This document shows, in pieces, positions 1-6,101 of a stretch of 12,354 nucleotides of DNA; positions within the stretch are counted from its first letter, which is position 1; each line of letters opens with the position of its first letter. The notes beneath the pieces were generated by a model, which saw only the letters and a list, made by a program, of their open reading frames with translations, did not search any database and was not told the origin of the DNA. The stretch lies in NCBI GenBank assembly GCA_964603155.1, contig CAZRTZ010000068.1, positions 1 to 12,354 of the forward strand. The letters run 5' to 3'. The position numbers were made by a program, and so were the translations under genes. Source of the DNA: VAUL01 sp964603155 (GTDB lineage Bacteria; Desulfobacterota; Desulfuromonadia; Desulfuromonadales; BM103).

Positions 1-448
1 AGTTGGTCACCGGGCAGATGCCGGCCGTCTCGTTGAGGATGCAGTCGCCGCACAGCGAGCACATCTCCTCATACTGACCGAAACGCCGCACGTTGCCGAG
101 AAACAGGGAGTTGAGGGCGCCAATCACGCGTTTGTCGGTGTTGCTGGAGATCGACTGCACCCCGGAGCCGCAGGCCAGCACGACCAGGGCATCGGCTGCG
201 ACCACCGCAGCGGCATGGTGGCGCAGGTCGCGGGCAGCCCGCTGGATATGGCAGGCCTCGTCGATAATCACGCTGCCGGTGGTCTCCTTCCCCTGGCCGG
301 CCAGCCACTCCTGGAAGCGAAAGACCTCCTCCTCGCCGCCGGCCTTGCAGGCCGTAGCACAGGCCGCACAGCCCACCAGGAAAAGCTTGCCGAAGGGGGC
401 CAGCACCTCCTGCAGTTCGGCAACGGGTTTGGCTTCGCTGATGATCAT
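1..448 (-). CDS. MetV-like methylenetetrahydrofolate reductase C-terminal domain protein (3' end outside window)
   Basis: Only the first 149 residues are present; the gene runs off the left edge. The ATG at 448-446 gives MIISEAKPVAELQ. It is the only usable start, because an in-frame TAA lies 13 codons upstream with no ATG, GTG or TTG between. The protein is cysteine-rich: C27, C30 and C34 in VGCAACATACK, C66, C93, then C130, C133 and C136 (CSLCGDC) and C145. This is the pattern of the 'methylene-tetrahydrofolate reductase C-terminal' family, called MetV in acetogens, where it partners MetF in reducing methylene-THF. Family membership is inferred from this cysteine layout and from the neighbour: folD lies 72 nt upstream on the same strand and makes the substrate of that reductase. 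The Shine-Dalgarno is weak, and the spacer holds a repeat hairpin. metF would be expected further left but cannot be seen. Confidence 0.8.
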   Translation of the reverse strand, partial: MIISEAKPVAELQEVLAPFGKLFLVGCAACATACKAGGEEEVFRFQEWLAGQGKETTGSVIIDEACHIQRAARDLRHHAAAVVAADALVVLACGSGVQSISSNTDKRVIGALNSLFLGNVRRFGQYEEMCSLCGDCILNETAGICPVTN

Positions 449-520
449 GGGGAATCCGGTGGCTGGAGGCTGGGAGCTGGGGGCTGGTTATTACCAGCCC
501 CCAACCCCTAGTCCCGGGTT
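449..520. repeat. Intergenic repeat with perfect 10-bp hairpin between folD and the MetV-like gene
   Basis: The 72-nt spacer is almost all low-complexity repeat. At 461-488 short units of the form GGCTGGGA recur in tandem. At 479-488 and 493-502 they form a perfect 10-bp stem (GGGGGCTGGT with ACCAGCCCCC) around a 4-nt loop. The segment next to folD (minus strand GTTGAAACCCGGGACTAGGGG) resembles the core of the element at 7911-7960, which also has GGGTT/AACCC next to a GAC(T) motif. No T-run follows the stem on the minus strand, so it is more likely a dispersed repeat than a terminator. Confidence 0.65.
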
Positions 521-1375
521 TCAACCGACTCTGCGCTTGGCGCTTTCCAGGGTATTGTACAGCAGCATGGCGATGGTCATCGGGCCGACTCCGCCGGGGA
601 CCGGAGTGATCGCGCCGGCCCGCTCCAGGGCGGCATCGAACTCGACATCACCGACCAGCTTCTTCTCGCCGACCCGGTTGACACCGACATCGATCACCAC
701 CGCACCGGGTTTGACCCAGGCCCCCTTGATCATCTCCGGTTGACCGACCGCGGCAATCAGCACGTCCGCCTTGGCCACCTGCGCGGCCAAATCCTTCGTG
801 CGCGAATGACAGATGGTCACCGTGGCGTGCTGCGCCAGGCACATCAGCGCCACCGGCTTGCCAACGATGTTGGAGCGGCCGACCACCACCACTTCCTTGC
901 CGGTCAGGTCGAGGCCGGTATGTTCGATCATCTTCATCACCCCATAGGGAGTGCACGGCCGGAATAACGGGTTGCCGGTCACCAGGCGACCGACATTGTA
1001 GGGGTGGAAACCGTCGACGTCCTTCTTCGGCGAGATCGCCTCGAGAATCTTGTTTTCGTTGATCTGTTTCGGCAAGGGGAGCTGCACAAGGATGCCGTCG
1101 ATCCGCTCATCGCCGTTGAGTTCGTCGATCAGTGCCAGGAGTTGTGCCTCGGTGGTTTCGGCGGGGAGCTTGTGCTCGTCGGAGAAGATTCCGGCGGCGG
1201 CACAGGCCTTCTTCTTCATCGACACATACACCTGGCTGGCCGGATCCTCGCCGACCAGCACCACCGCCAGCCCCGGAGTGACCCCTTTGCCCTTGAGCCC
1301 CTCAACCGCAACCGCAATTTCTCCGCGGATTTTCTCGGCAATCAACTTGCCGTCAATGATCTTATCCATTGCCAT
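521..1375 (-). CDS. folD: FolD bifunctional methylenetetrahydrofolate dehydrogenase/cyclohydrolase
   Basis: This 284-residue protein is full length for FolD, which interconverts 5,10-methylene-THF, methenyl-THF and 10-formyl-THF in the cytosol using NADP(H). Family hallmarks are all present. The catalytic block YVSMKKKACAAAGI has Y50, K54 and K56. VQLPLPKQI is at 97-105 and the KDVDGFHPYNVGRL block at about 118-131. PCTPYG at 140-145 is followed by the dinucleotide-binding VVVVGRSNIVGKP at 162-174. VIDVGVNR is at 227-234 and PVPGGVGPMT at 258-267. The ATG at 1375 is supported by GGAGG six to seven nt upstream; the ATG at the third codon would be too far from it. A good promoter lies just upstream (1402-1430). 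The MetV-like gene follows in the same direction, so the two probably form a tetrahydrofolate one-carbon operon. Confidence 0.97.
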   Translation of the reverse strand: MAMDKIIDGKLIAEKIRGEIAVAVEGLKGKGVTPGLAVVLVGEDPASQVYVSMKKKACAAAGIFSDEHKLPAETTEAQLLALIDELNGDERIDGILVQLPLPKQINENKILEAISPKKDVDGFHPYNVGRLVTGNPLFRPCTPYGVMKMIEHTGLDLTGKEVVVVGRSNIVGKPVALMCLAQHATVTICHSRTKDLAAQVAKADVLIAAVGQPEMIKGAWVKPGAVVIDVGVNRVGEKKLVGDVEFDAALERAGAITPVPGGVGPMTIAMLLYNTLESAKRRVG

Positions 1376-1401
1376 TACGCCTCCAAAAAATGTGGAGTTT
1401 G

Positions 1402-1430
1402 ACTATAAACAAGGGATGTTGGATTGTAAA
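1402..1430 (-). promoter_or_regulatory. Predicted sigma-70 promoter of folD
   Basis: On the minus strand, TTTACA (1430-1425), a 17-nt spacer and TATAGT (1407-1402) closely match the -35/-10 consensus. Transcription would start near 1395, leaving about 20 nt of leader with the GGAGG site. On the plus strand TTGACT at 1399-1404 overlaps the folD -10 and could be the -35 of the divergent lipoprotein gene, but its -10 (GATTGT, 1422-1427) is poor. Firing of one promoter would therefore hinder the other. Confidence 0.6.
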
Positions 1431-1446
1431 GCAGGAGGTTCTGCTG

Positions 1447-2205
1447 ATGCCCATGAAAACCGCTCTTCTCAGGCACGGCACAAAGACTCTGGCCTGGGCC
1501 ATTCTGGGCGGCCTGCTGCTGGCCGGCTGTTCCTGGGTCCGAACCACCCGTCCGCTGGACTTGACCGAGAAGATTGAGGCGGTGCTTGCCGCTTATGGCG
1601 GCCGGGCGGCCCTCGCCAAGGTCACCACCGTTTTTGCCTACGGCCACATCGACGACTTCCTGCGCGGAAGCAGTGGCGGCTACGCCCGTGCCATGCGCCG
1701 TCCGGATGGGTTGCGCATCGACATCCTGCCGGAAAAAGGCGGCGAAGTCCGCGTCCTCGACGGCGAGCGCGGCTGGCAGGGAAGCGGTACGGTCATGCAC
1801 GAGGCCAACCCGTTTTCCCTGGCCTCGATGCGCTACCAGTACGGTTATCTCGCCCTGCCAATGAGCCTCGCCGACGGCAGCGCCCGGGTCAGCGACGAAG
1901 GGCAACGGCAACTGGACGGCCAGATGCTGGACGTCCTCCTCGTCGACCTCAAAGACGCGCCGCAGCTGCGCGCCTACCTCGACCCAGCAACCCACCTGAT
2001 CCGCCGGGTCGAGGCGGACTTCAGCATGGGCGGCATGGGCAGCAGCCAACTGGGGACGGAATATGAGGATTTTCGCCCGGTCAATGGCCTGCTCTTCCCC
2101 CATCGCCTCAACAACTTTGCCGGCGGCAACAGGATTTCCGTCATCACCATCGACCGGCTGACGATCAACCAGCCGCTGCCGACAGGGGCATTTGCGCCGA
2201 ACTGA
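1447..2205 (+). CDS. Outer-membrane lipoprotein with LolA/LolB-like fold, function unknown
   Basis: This is a 252-residue lipoprotein precursor. The ATG at 1447 is chosen because AGGAGG sits at 1433-1438, eight nt upstream; an ATG two codons later is possible. Residues 1-27 form a signal peptide with basic residues (K4, R9, H10, K13) and a hydrophobic stretch ending in the lipobox LLAG-C28. The first mature residues are Ser-Trp, without Asp at +2, which suggests outer-membrane sorting. The rest is beta-rich with motifs typical of the LolA/LolB-like 'outer membrane lipoprotein-sorting' superfamily: AAYGGRAALAKV near the start, RPDGLRIDI, DGERGWQG and late TEYEDFRPVNGLLFPHRL. I cannot assign a substrate or partner. 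It is monocistronic, divergent from folD, and faces the FmdB-type gene. Its codon use matches its neighbours. Confidence 0.85.
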   Translation: MPMKTALLRHGTKTLAWAILGGLLLAGCSWVRTTRPLDLTEKIEAVLAAYGGRAALAKVTTVFAYGHIDDFLRGSSGGYARAMRRPDGLRIDILPEKGGEVRVLDGERGWQGSGTVMHEANPFSLASMRYQYGYLALPMSLADGSARVSDEGQRQLDGQMLDVLLVDLKDAPQLRAYLDPATHLIRRVEADFSMGGMGSSQLGTEYEDFRPVNGLLFPHRLNNFAGGNRISVITIDRLTINQPLPTGAFAPN

Positions 2206-2257
2206 GCTGTTGCCGTCGCCCGAAACAACGACGTCCCTGCACCCCACACAAAAGAGT

Positions 2258-2322
2258 CACGCAACGCTGCCAAGACACAGAACGCAAGGGCCTTTTCTTG
2301 GCGTTCCGGGCGACGTCGCGTG
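2258..2322. repeat. Imperfect palindromic repeat of the CGCCAAGAACGC type
   Basis: This element lies in the 3' spacer between the convergent lipoprotein and FmdB-type genes. The left arm CACGCAACGCTGCC...GAACGCAAG (2258-2288) is mirrored by the right arm CTTGGCGTTC...GTCGCGTG (2297-2322) with a few mismatches and bulges. The same CGC(C)AAG-type wording recurs in the element at 8780-8833, so the two probably belong to one dispersed family. No coding potential is seen. The rest of the spacer up to the terminator at 2376 shows nothing else. Confidence 0.55.
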
Positions 2323-2375
2323 CGAAAAACCAACCTTCCGCCACAAACTCCTTTTCGGTTATACATGCGCAAAAC

Positions 2376-2406
2376 AAAGCCCCGGCTCGTGACGAACCGG
2401 GGCTTT
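2376..2406. terminator. Strong intrinsic terminator, mainly for the minus-strand yggT-fmdB cluster
   Basis: A perfect 10-bp stem AAAGCCCCGG (2376-2385) pairs with CCGGGGCTTT (2397-2406) around an 11-nt loop. Read on the minus strand it lies 24 nt beyond the FmdB-type stop codon and is followed by TTTGTTTTG, a good U-tract. Read on the plus strand the tail is only CTTTAGTCT, so it may act weakly on the lipoprotein transcript as well. Confidence 0.85.
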
Positions 2407-2429
2407 AGTCTCTGCTGAAAAGTCCAGGG

Positions 2430-2690
2430 TTACTCGTTCGCCGCGGCCTTCGGGCAGCCGGCGCAGCCACCGCCCGCGCCGGCACTCGGGCAGGCCGCCG
2501 GGGCTGCGGCCCCGGCACTGTACCCCGACTGGTACCAGCCGCCACCTTTGAGGGAGAAGCCGGGGAGGGATATCTGCTTCTCAACCCGGCCGCCGCAGGA
2601 AGTGCAGGCTGTCAGCGGGGCGTCGGCAAATTTCTGGCGGGCCTCGAAGACGATCCCGCAGTCATGGCACTTGTATTCGTAGACAGGCAT
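2430..2690 (-). CDS. FmdB-family zinc ribbon protein
   Basis: This small protein of 86 residues starts MPVYEYKCHDCG, the signature of the FmdB/CxxC_CXXC_SSSS regulatory-protein family. The zinc ribbon is formed by C8-x-x-C11 and C29-x-x-C32. QISLPGFSLKGGGWYQSGY (39-57) is the usual sequence after the ribbon. The tail is Ala/Gly/Pro-rich with three more cysteines (C67, C76, C79). Despite the old name, the family's function is poorly defined; roles in formamidase regulation or nucleic-acid binding are only suggestions. The ATG at 2690 has GAGGTGG about seven nt upstream. The gene lies 58 nt after DUF167 and seems to have its own promoter as well as possible read-through from yggT. Confidence 0.9.
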   Translation of the reverse strand: MPVYEYKCHDCGIVFEARQKFADAPLTACTSCGGRVEKQISLPGFSLKGGGWYQSGYSAGAAAPAACPSAGAGGGCAGCPKAAANE

Positions 2691-2723
2691 ATAAATCCAC
2701 CTCGCAAGATAAATAGCGCCGGC

Positions 2724-2752
2724 AATTTAATCACTTGCCGCCGGCAAGTCAA
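2724..2752 (-). promoter_or_regulatory. Predicted promoter of the FmdB-type gene with a palindrome in its spacer
   Basis: On the minus strand, TTGACT (2752-2747), 17 nt, then TAAATT (2729-2724) matches sigma-70 spacing. The -35 overlaps the DUF167 stop codon. The spacer contains CTTGCCG-C-CGGCAAG (2734-2748), a perfect 7+1+7 palindrome that could be an operator or just a hairpin. A further copy of CGGCAA at 2720-2725 could pair with TTGCCG. Confidence 0.45.
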
Positions 2753-3054
2753 CCCCCCAGCGCAGCTTCGACGACAGCGCCCACTGCCACCGGCTCCGCT
2801 CCGGCCAGCAACAGGCGCTTGTGCCGGGAAGCCTCGCCTGCAACCAGTGTAACACGACTCTTCGGCAGGCTGCACAGCCTGGCGAAAAAGACGCAGCAGG
2901 CGACATTGGCGGCACCATCGACCGGCGGGGCAGCCAGCCGCACCTTCAGTTCGCCGCCCTGAACCCCGACCAGTTGATCCCGGCTGGCGCGCGGCTGGAC
3001 CAGCAGTTGCAGTTCGACTCCGGCCGCCGTCTGTCGCAGCCAGGGGGGGCTCAC
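2749..3054 (-). CDS. DUF167 / YggU-family protein
   Basis: This 101-residue protein matches the small DUF167 (YggU) family. It has VQPRASRDQLVGVQGGELKVRLAAPPVDGAAN (19-50), in which QPxAs...v.g..g..lkv.l.apPvdGkAN is the diagnostic pattern. A later KSRVTLVAGEASRHKRLLL (65-83) matches the family's V.l..G..sR.K.v.i ending. The biochemical role is unknown; genomes often place it beside yggT, as here. The start is GTG at 3054-3052, and it overlaps the TGA of the divIVA-like gene by 4 nt (GTGA), so the two are probably translationally coupled. The start has no independent strong Shine-Dalgarno, in line with coupling. Confidence 0.88.
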   Translation of the reverse strand: MSPPWLRQTAAGVELQLLVQPRASRDQLVGVQGGELKVRLAAPPVDGAANVACCVFFARLCSLPKSRVTLVAGEASRHKRLLLAGAEPVAVGAVVEAALGG

Positions 3055-3725
3055 GTCAGCGGCTTGCGGCGCGAATCATCCACCAGGGGGATGTCAAAGT
3101 CCACCCCTTCGGCAGCCTCCCGGGAGGGCAGCGGGGAAGACAAAACCGGACGTTGCGGAGGAGGGTTGTCACTGTCGCCTGCCCCGGCACCAGCACCGGG
3201 GACGGAGGGATGCACAGACGGACGGGCGGACACCGGCCTGGCCTCAGCCGGCCGACGGGCAGAACCTTCCCCTGCGTCAGCCTGGGCGTTGAGTTCGAGC
3301 ATGCGGGCATGCTTTTCCAGCACGGCCCGCAGGCTGGTTTCAAAGTCGATCCGTTGCCGCTTGATCTCGCGGATTTCGTCGACCAGTTGCAGGCGCCGCT
3401 CCTCGGCGGCGAGAATCACCTTTTCGGCGCGCAGTTCGGCGTCGGCCAGCAGCAGCTCGGCTTCGCGTCGCGCATTGGCCTTCAGCTCGTCGGTCACCCT
3501 CTGGGTCGTCAGCAGCGTTTCCTTGAGCATCGCCTCGCGCTCGCGCATCTCGCCAAGGGCATTCCGCGCATGCGTCAGCTCCTCCTGAAGGTCCTGGTTC
3601 TGTCGCAGCAGCCGCTCCATTTCACCGGCAAGAATTTCCAGAAACTGATCAACCCCGGTTTTGTCATAGCCCATCGGCCGGGACTTGAACTGCTGCTGCT
3701 GAATATCGATCGGAGTAATACGCAT
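3051..3725 (-). CDS. DivIVA-domain coiled-coil protein
   Basis: The gene encodes 224 residues from the ATG at 3725. That start is preferred because GAGGTG lies five to eight nt upstream and the DivIVA domain begins at once; a TTG 30 nt upstream lies inside yggT. The N-terminus MRITPIDIQQQQFKSRPMGY then DKTGVDQFLEILAGEME is the typical DivIVA lipid-binding/crossed-loop region (GYD.. VDxFL). Residues about 32-150 are a charged Leu/Glu/Arg coiled coil. Residues 155-200 are a Pro/Ala/Gly-rich linker, and the tail ends with VDFDIPLVDDSRRK. In Gram-positives DivIVA marks curved membrane and recruits division or polar proteins. In this kind of Gram-negative the role is not established. It sits between yggT (7 nt) and DUF167 (4-nt overlap). 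Confidence 0.9.
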   Translation of the reverse strand: MRITPIDIQQQQFKSRPMGYDKTGVDQFLEILAGEMERLLRQNQDLQEELTHARNALGEMREREAMLKETLLTTQRVTDELKANARREAELLLADAELRAEKVILAAEERRLQLVDEIREIKRQRIDFETSLRAVLEKHARMLELNAQADAGEGSARRPAEARPVSARPSVHPSVPGAGAGAGDSDNPPPQRPVLSSPLPSREAAEGVDFDIPLVDDSRRKPLT

Positions 3726-3732
3726 GGTCACC

Positions 3733-4017
3733 TCAGCCACGGGCAAGTTGAGCAATCAGGTTGAGCAGAAAATCCTTGACGACATACAGGGCCAGGAGGA
3801 GCGCCACCGGGGTCAGATCGACGCCGCCGAACTGCAACGGCAGCAGGCGCCGCAACCGTTCGAGCACCGGATCGGTCGCCTGGTAAAGAAAGCGCACGAT
3901 CGGGTTGTAAGGGTCGGGGCCGACCCAGGAAACCAGGGCTCTGGCGACGACGATGAAAATGTAGACCTGGAAGACCAGGTTGACAAGCTGATAGACAGAG
4001 GTCCAGAGCAACGGCAT
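3733..4017 (-). CDS. YggT-family integral membrane protein
   Basis: This protein of 94 residues has two hydrophobic segments (about 8-30 and 66-90). Between them is the family signature: ARALVSWVGPDPYNPIVRFL (25-44), then YQATDPVLERLRRLLP, corresponding to the usual Rxx-SW...NPI..FLy..TdPiL.p.Rr.iP. The family is linked to cell division and nucleoid or thylakoid organisation in bacteria and plastids (YlmG/CCB3) and often sits by divIVA or proC. The ATG at 4017 follows GAGGA by five nt. It is first in a minus-strand cluster and its TGA is 7 nt from the divIVA-like start. The common proC neighbour is missing; DAHP synthase lies divergently instead. Confidence 0.92.
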   Translation of the reverse strand: MPLLWTSVYQLVNLVFQVYIFIVVARALVSWVGPDPYNPIVRFLYQATDPVLERLRRLLPLQFGGVDLTPVALLLALYVVKDFLLNLIAQLARG

Positions 4018-4055
4018 GAAATCCTCGCACCGCCTGAGCGGGAGTCAATTTTTAT

Positions 4056-4085
4056 CATATAACCCAGCTGTCGACAGCCAGTCAA
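4056..4085 (-). promoter_or_regulatory. Predicted promoter of the yggT-divIVA cluster with an inner palindrome
   Basis: On the minus strand, TTGACT (4085-4080) is followed after 18 nt by TATATG (4061-4056); TTATAT at 17 nt is an alternative -10. The spacer holds the perfect 12-bp palindrome GCTGTCGACAGC (4067-4078), positioned like an operator between -35 and -10. The leader to the yggT ATG would be about 30 nt. Confidence 0.4.
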
Positions 4086-4117
4086 ATCCACCCCGGCCCG
4101 GTCAACGGCAAAACCCA

Positions 4118-4147
4118 TTGATTTCTCTTGGCTCTTGTGATGATAAT
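4118..4147 (+). promoter_or_regulatory. Predicted promoter of DAHP synthase
   Basis: TTGATT (4118-4123), 18 nt, GATAAT (4142-4147) is a reasonable sigma-70 match. The transcript would start near 4154, leaving about 30 nt before the ATG at 4183. I see no leader peptide, Trp/Tyr/Phe-rich ORF or attenuator hairpin, so any control is likely at initiation or by enzyme feedback. Confidence 0.45.
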
Positions 4148-4182
4148 GACAATTTCTATCACTTGCGGAAAAGAGGGTGCCT

Positions 4183-5253
4183 ATGCTTCGCACCAGTAAC
4201 CTCAGGGTTCGCTCCCTGACCCCGATCATCGCTCCGAACGATCTCAAACAGGTCTTTCCCCTCTCCGAACGCGGTGCCGAATTCGTCACCCATGCCCGCG
4301 AGAGCGTGACCAACATCCTGCACAATCACGACGCCCGGCTGATGGCGGTGGTTGGCCCCTGCTCGATCCACGACCCCAAGGCGGCCCTCGATTATGCCGG
4401 CCGGCTGGCGAAACTGGCCCGTGAAATCGAAGACCAGGTCTTTGTGGTCATGCGCGTCTACTTCGAAAAACCGCGCACCACCATCGGCTGGAAAGGTTTG
4501 ATCAACGATCCGGAACTGACCGGCACCCACCAGATTTCCAAGGGGCTGGGTGTCGCCCGCGGGCTGTTGTGCGCCATCACCGAACTCGGTCTGCCGATCG
4601 CCGGTGAGATGCTCGACCCGATCACCCCCCATTACCTGGCCGATCTGATCAGCTGGGGGGCGATCGGCGCCCGCACCACCGAATCGCAGACCCATCGTGA
4701 AATGGCCAGCGGGCTCTCCTTCCCGGTCGGGTTCAAAAATGGCACCGACGGCAACCTGCAGATCGCCATCGACGCCATGAAAGCCGCGCTGCACCCGCAC
4801 AGCTTCATCGGCATCAACAACGAGGGGCGCACCTCGATCGTTTCGACCCTCGGCAACAGTGACGTGCACATCGTCCTGCGTGGCGGCAACGACCGCCCCA
4901 ACTATTCTCCCGAAGATATCCGCAATACCGAGGAACTGCTTGGCAAAGCCGGCCTGCTGCAATCAATCATGGTCGACTGCAGCCATGCCAATTCCGAGAA
5001 GGACCATACCCGCCAGGAGGCGGTGCTGCACTGTGTCCTCGAGCAGCTGGCCGCCGGCAATCGCACGATCTCTTCGGTGATGATCGAGAGTTTCCTCGAG
5101 GAAGGCAATCAACCCCTCGGCGATGCCAGCCGCCTGCGCTACGGTCTGTCGATCACCGACAAATGCGTCGGCTGGGACGCCACGGAGCGGATGCTGCGGC
5201 ACGCCCACGCCGCCCTGAAGCAATGCGGCGGTCGCCGACTGGTCGAGCCCTGA
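4183..5253 (+). CDS. 3-deoxy-7-phosphoheptulonate (DAHP) synthase, class I AroG/F/H type
   Basis: This 356-residue cytosolic enzyme condenses phosphoenolpyruvate and erythrose 4-phosphate, the first step of the shikimate pathway. It aligns along its whole length with the E. coli AroF/G/H family (about 350 residues). VVGPCSIHDPKAA carries the metal ligand C60. VMRVYFEKPRTTIGWKGLIN is the PEP/E4P loop. GEMLDPITPHYLADLISWGAIGARTTESQ, PVGFKNGTDG, DCSHANS (metal His), MIESFLEEGNQ (metal Glu) and SITDKCVGW (metal Asp) follow. The ATG at 4183 is preferred over a GTG two codons earlier because AAGAGGG ends about five nt before it. The N-terminal extension and conserved LDPITP block suggest an allosterically regulated enzyme, but I cannot tell the Phe, Tyr and Trp types apart. 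It appears monocistronic. Confidence 0.95.
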   Translation: MLRTSNLRVRSLTPIIAPNDLKQVFPLSERGAEFVTHARESVTNILHNHDARLMAVVGPCSIHDPKAALDYAGRLAKLAREIEDQVFVVMRVYFEKPRTTIGWKGLINDPELTGTHQISKGLGVARGLLCAITELGLPIAGEMLDPITPHYLADLISWGAIGARTTESQTHREMASGLSFPVGFKNGTDGNLQIAIDAMKAALHPHSFIGINNEGRTSIVSTLGNSDVHIVLRGGNDRPNYSPEDIRNTEELLGKAGLLQSIMVDCSHANSEKDHTRQEAVLHCVLEQLAAGNRTISSVMIESFLEEGNQPLGDASRLRYGLSITDKCVGWDATERMLRHAHAALKQCGGRRLVEP

Positions 5254-5281
5254 CCCGCCCCCCCACGGGCCCGACTTCTTT
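5242..5281 (+). terminator. Probable intrinsic terminator after DAHP synthase
   Basis: GTCGAGCCC (5242-5250, overlapping the last codons) pairs with GGGCCCGAC (5267-5275), 8 of 9 positions, with a C-rich loop that can also form a small CCCG/CGGG hairpin. TTCTTT follows. The T-tract is interrupted, so strength is uncertain. Confidence 0.45.
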
Positions 5282-5306
5282 AAATGCCTGGAACGACGGT
5301 CTCAAC

Positions 5307-5334
5307 TTGCAAAGAGCCGGCAAGCATCTATAAT
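5307..5334 (+). promoter_or_regulatory. Predicted strong promoter of the DUF948-like/YtxH pair
   Basis: TTGCAA (5307-5312), a 16-nt spacer and a perfect TATAAT (5329-5334). The start would be near 5341, with AAGGCGG just before the ATG at 5364. The surrounding sequence is AT-richer than the genes. Confidence 0.6.
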
Positions 5335-5363
5335 GCGACAAGCATTCTGTAAAGGCGGATATC

Positions 5364-5789
5364 ATGACGGTTACCATTAGCTACACGGCCTTTTTGCTCA
5401 CCATCCTCGCCGGCGTAGGCGTCGCCGCCCTGGTCTACCTGATCATCGTCCTGGCACGCATCAACCGGGCGGTCGCACGCTTCGACAAGGTGATCGACGG
5501 CACGGAAACCCTGCTCGGATCGCTGAAAACCCTGGCCGATGAAGCGACCGGCACGGTGGTGGCCGCTCGTGGCTTGCTCGATGAAGGACAGCATGTGGCG
5601 GCCGATCTCGCCGCCGTCAGCGCGCACCTGCGCGAAGTGGCGGCAGGAGGGAGCGGTCATGCCTTGACCCTGATCGGGCGGATCAAATCGATCCTGGCGG
5701 TTCTTGCCGGGGTCAAAACCGCAGTTGCAACAGTTCGCTGTTTCATGGAACGTCGCCGGCATGCCGCCGAAGGCGAAACCGAGAACTAA
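5364..5789 (+). CDS. Single-pass membrane protein, DUF948-like
   Basis: The gene encodes 141 residues. An N-terminal transmembrane helix (about residues 9-31, FLLTILAGVGVAALVYLIIV) is followed by a long amphipathic region, RINRAVARFDKVIDGTETLLGSLKTLADEATGTV and so on, with regular hydrophobic spacing and no cysteines until C126. This is the layout of DUF948-type proteins, which often precede YtxH genes; the assignment rests on topology and context rather than a sharp motif. The tail is basic then acidic (ERRRHAAEGETEN). The function is unknown; a cell-envelope or stress role is a guess. The YtxH gene begins 22 nt downstream, so the two are almost certainly cotranscribed from the promoter at 5307-5334. 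Confidence 0.75.
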   Translation: MTVTISYTAFLLTILAGVGVAALVYLIIVLARINRAVARFDKVIDGTETLLGSLKTLADEATGTVVAARGLLDEGQHVAADLAAVSAHLREVAAGGSGHALTLIGRIKSILAVLAGVKTAVATVRCFMERRRHAAEGETEN

Positions 5790-5811
5790 CCACACAAGAG
5801 GAGGCTGCACT

Positions 5812-6078
5812 ATGAATAGGGAAACCGGAAACGTTTTGTTGGGCTTTTTGGTCGGTGCCGTAGCGGGCGGGGTTGCCGCCCTGCTTTTCGCCCCGGCCTC
5901 GGGGAAGGAAACCCGTCAGAAGATTGCCGACGGCCTGGCCCGTACCCGTGACAAACTTCACGACGAGTACGAGCATGCCAAGGACTATGCCAAGAACCAG
6001 CGTGAGGCTCTCAAGGAAGGGCTGCACGAAGGGAAGGAAGCCTACAAGCGTGCAGCACGGGGCTCCGAGCACGCCTGA
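5812..6078 (+). CDS. YtxH-domain small envelope protein
   Basis: This 88-residue protein begins MNRETGNVLLGFLVGAVAGG. A Gly/Ala-rich membrane helix (about 7-26) leads directly into LLFAPASGKETRQKI (24-38), which is the YtxH (GsiB/YtxH general-stress) signature. The remainder is a charged amphipathic helix rich in Lys, Glu and His. The ATG at 5812 follows AGAGGAGG by about eight nt, the best ribosome site in this part of the window. An in-frame ATG 108 nt upstream lies within the preceding gene and is not used. YtxH proteins are linked to general stress in Bacillus; the molecular role is unknown. Confidence 0.9.
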   Translation: MNRETGNVLLGFLVGAVAGGVAALLFAPASGKETRQKIADGLARTRDKLHDEYEHAKDYAKNQREALKEGLHEGKEAYKRAARGSEHA

Positions 6079-6101
6079 AACCCGGCACCGCGCAAACAAT
6101 C

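Noticed and set aside
479..502. folD intrinsic terminator
   Set aside because: The stem is strong but has no T-run on the minus strand, and it is embedded in tandem repeat sequence. It was recorded as a repeat hairpin instead.
93..743. Plus-strand frame across the MetV-like gene and the 3' end of folD
   Set aside because: It crosses two real minus-strand genes and a repeat; composition is Pro/Ser/Thr/Arg-rich as expected for a shadow.
1375..2247. 290-residue minus-strand frame opposite the lipoprotein gene
   Set aside because: The plus frame has a signal peptide, lipobox and strong ribosome site. The minus frame runs through the folD promoter and has no recognisable domain.
2821..3588. 255-residue plus-strand frame opposite DUF167 and the divIVA-like gene
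   Set aside because: It is low-complexity Ser/Arg/Ala sequence from reading the coiled-coil codons backwards.
4159..4962. 267-residue minus-strand frame opposite DAHP synthase
   Set aside because: It is antisense to a fully conserved enzyme and has no start signal of its own.
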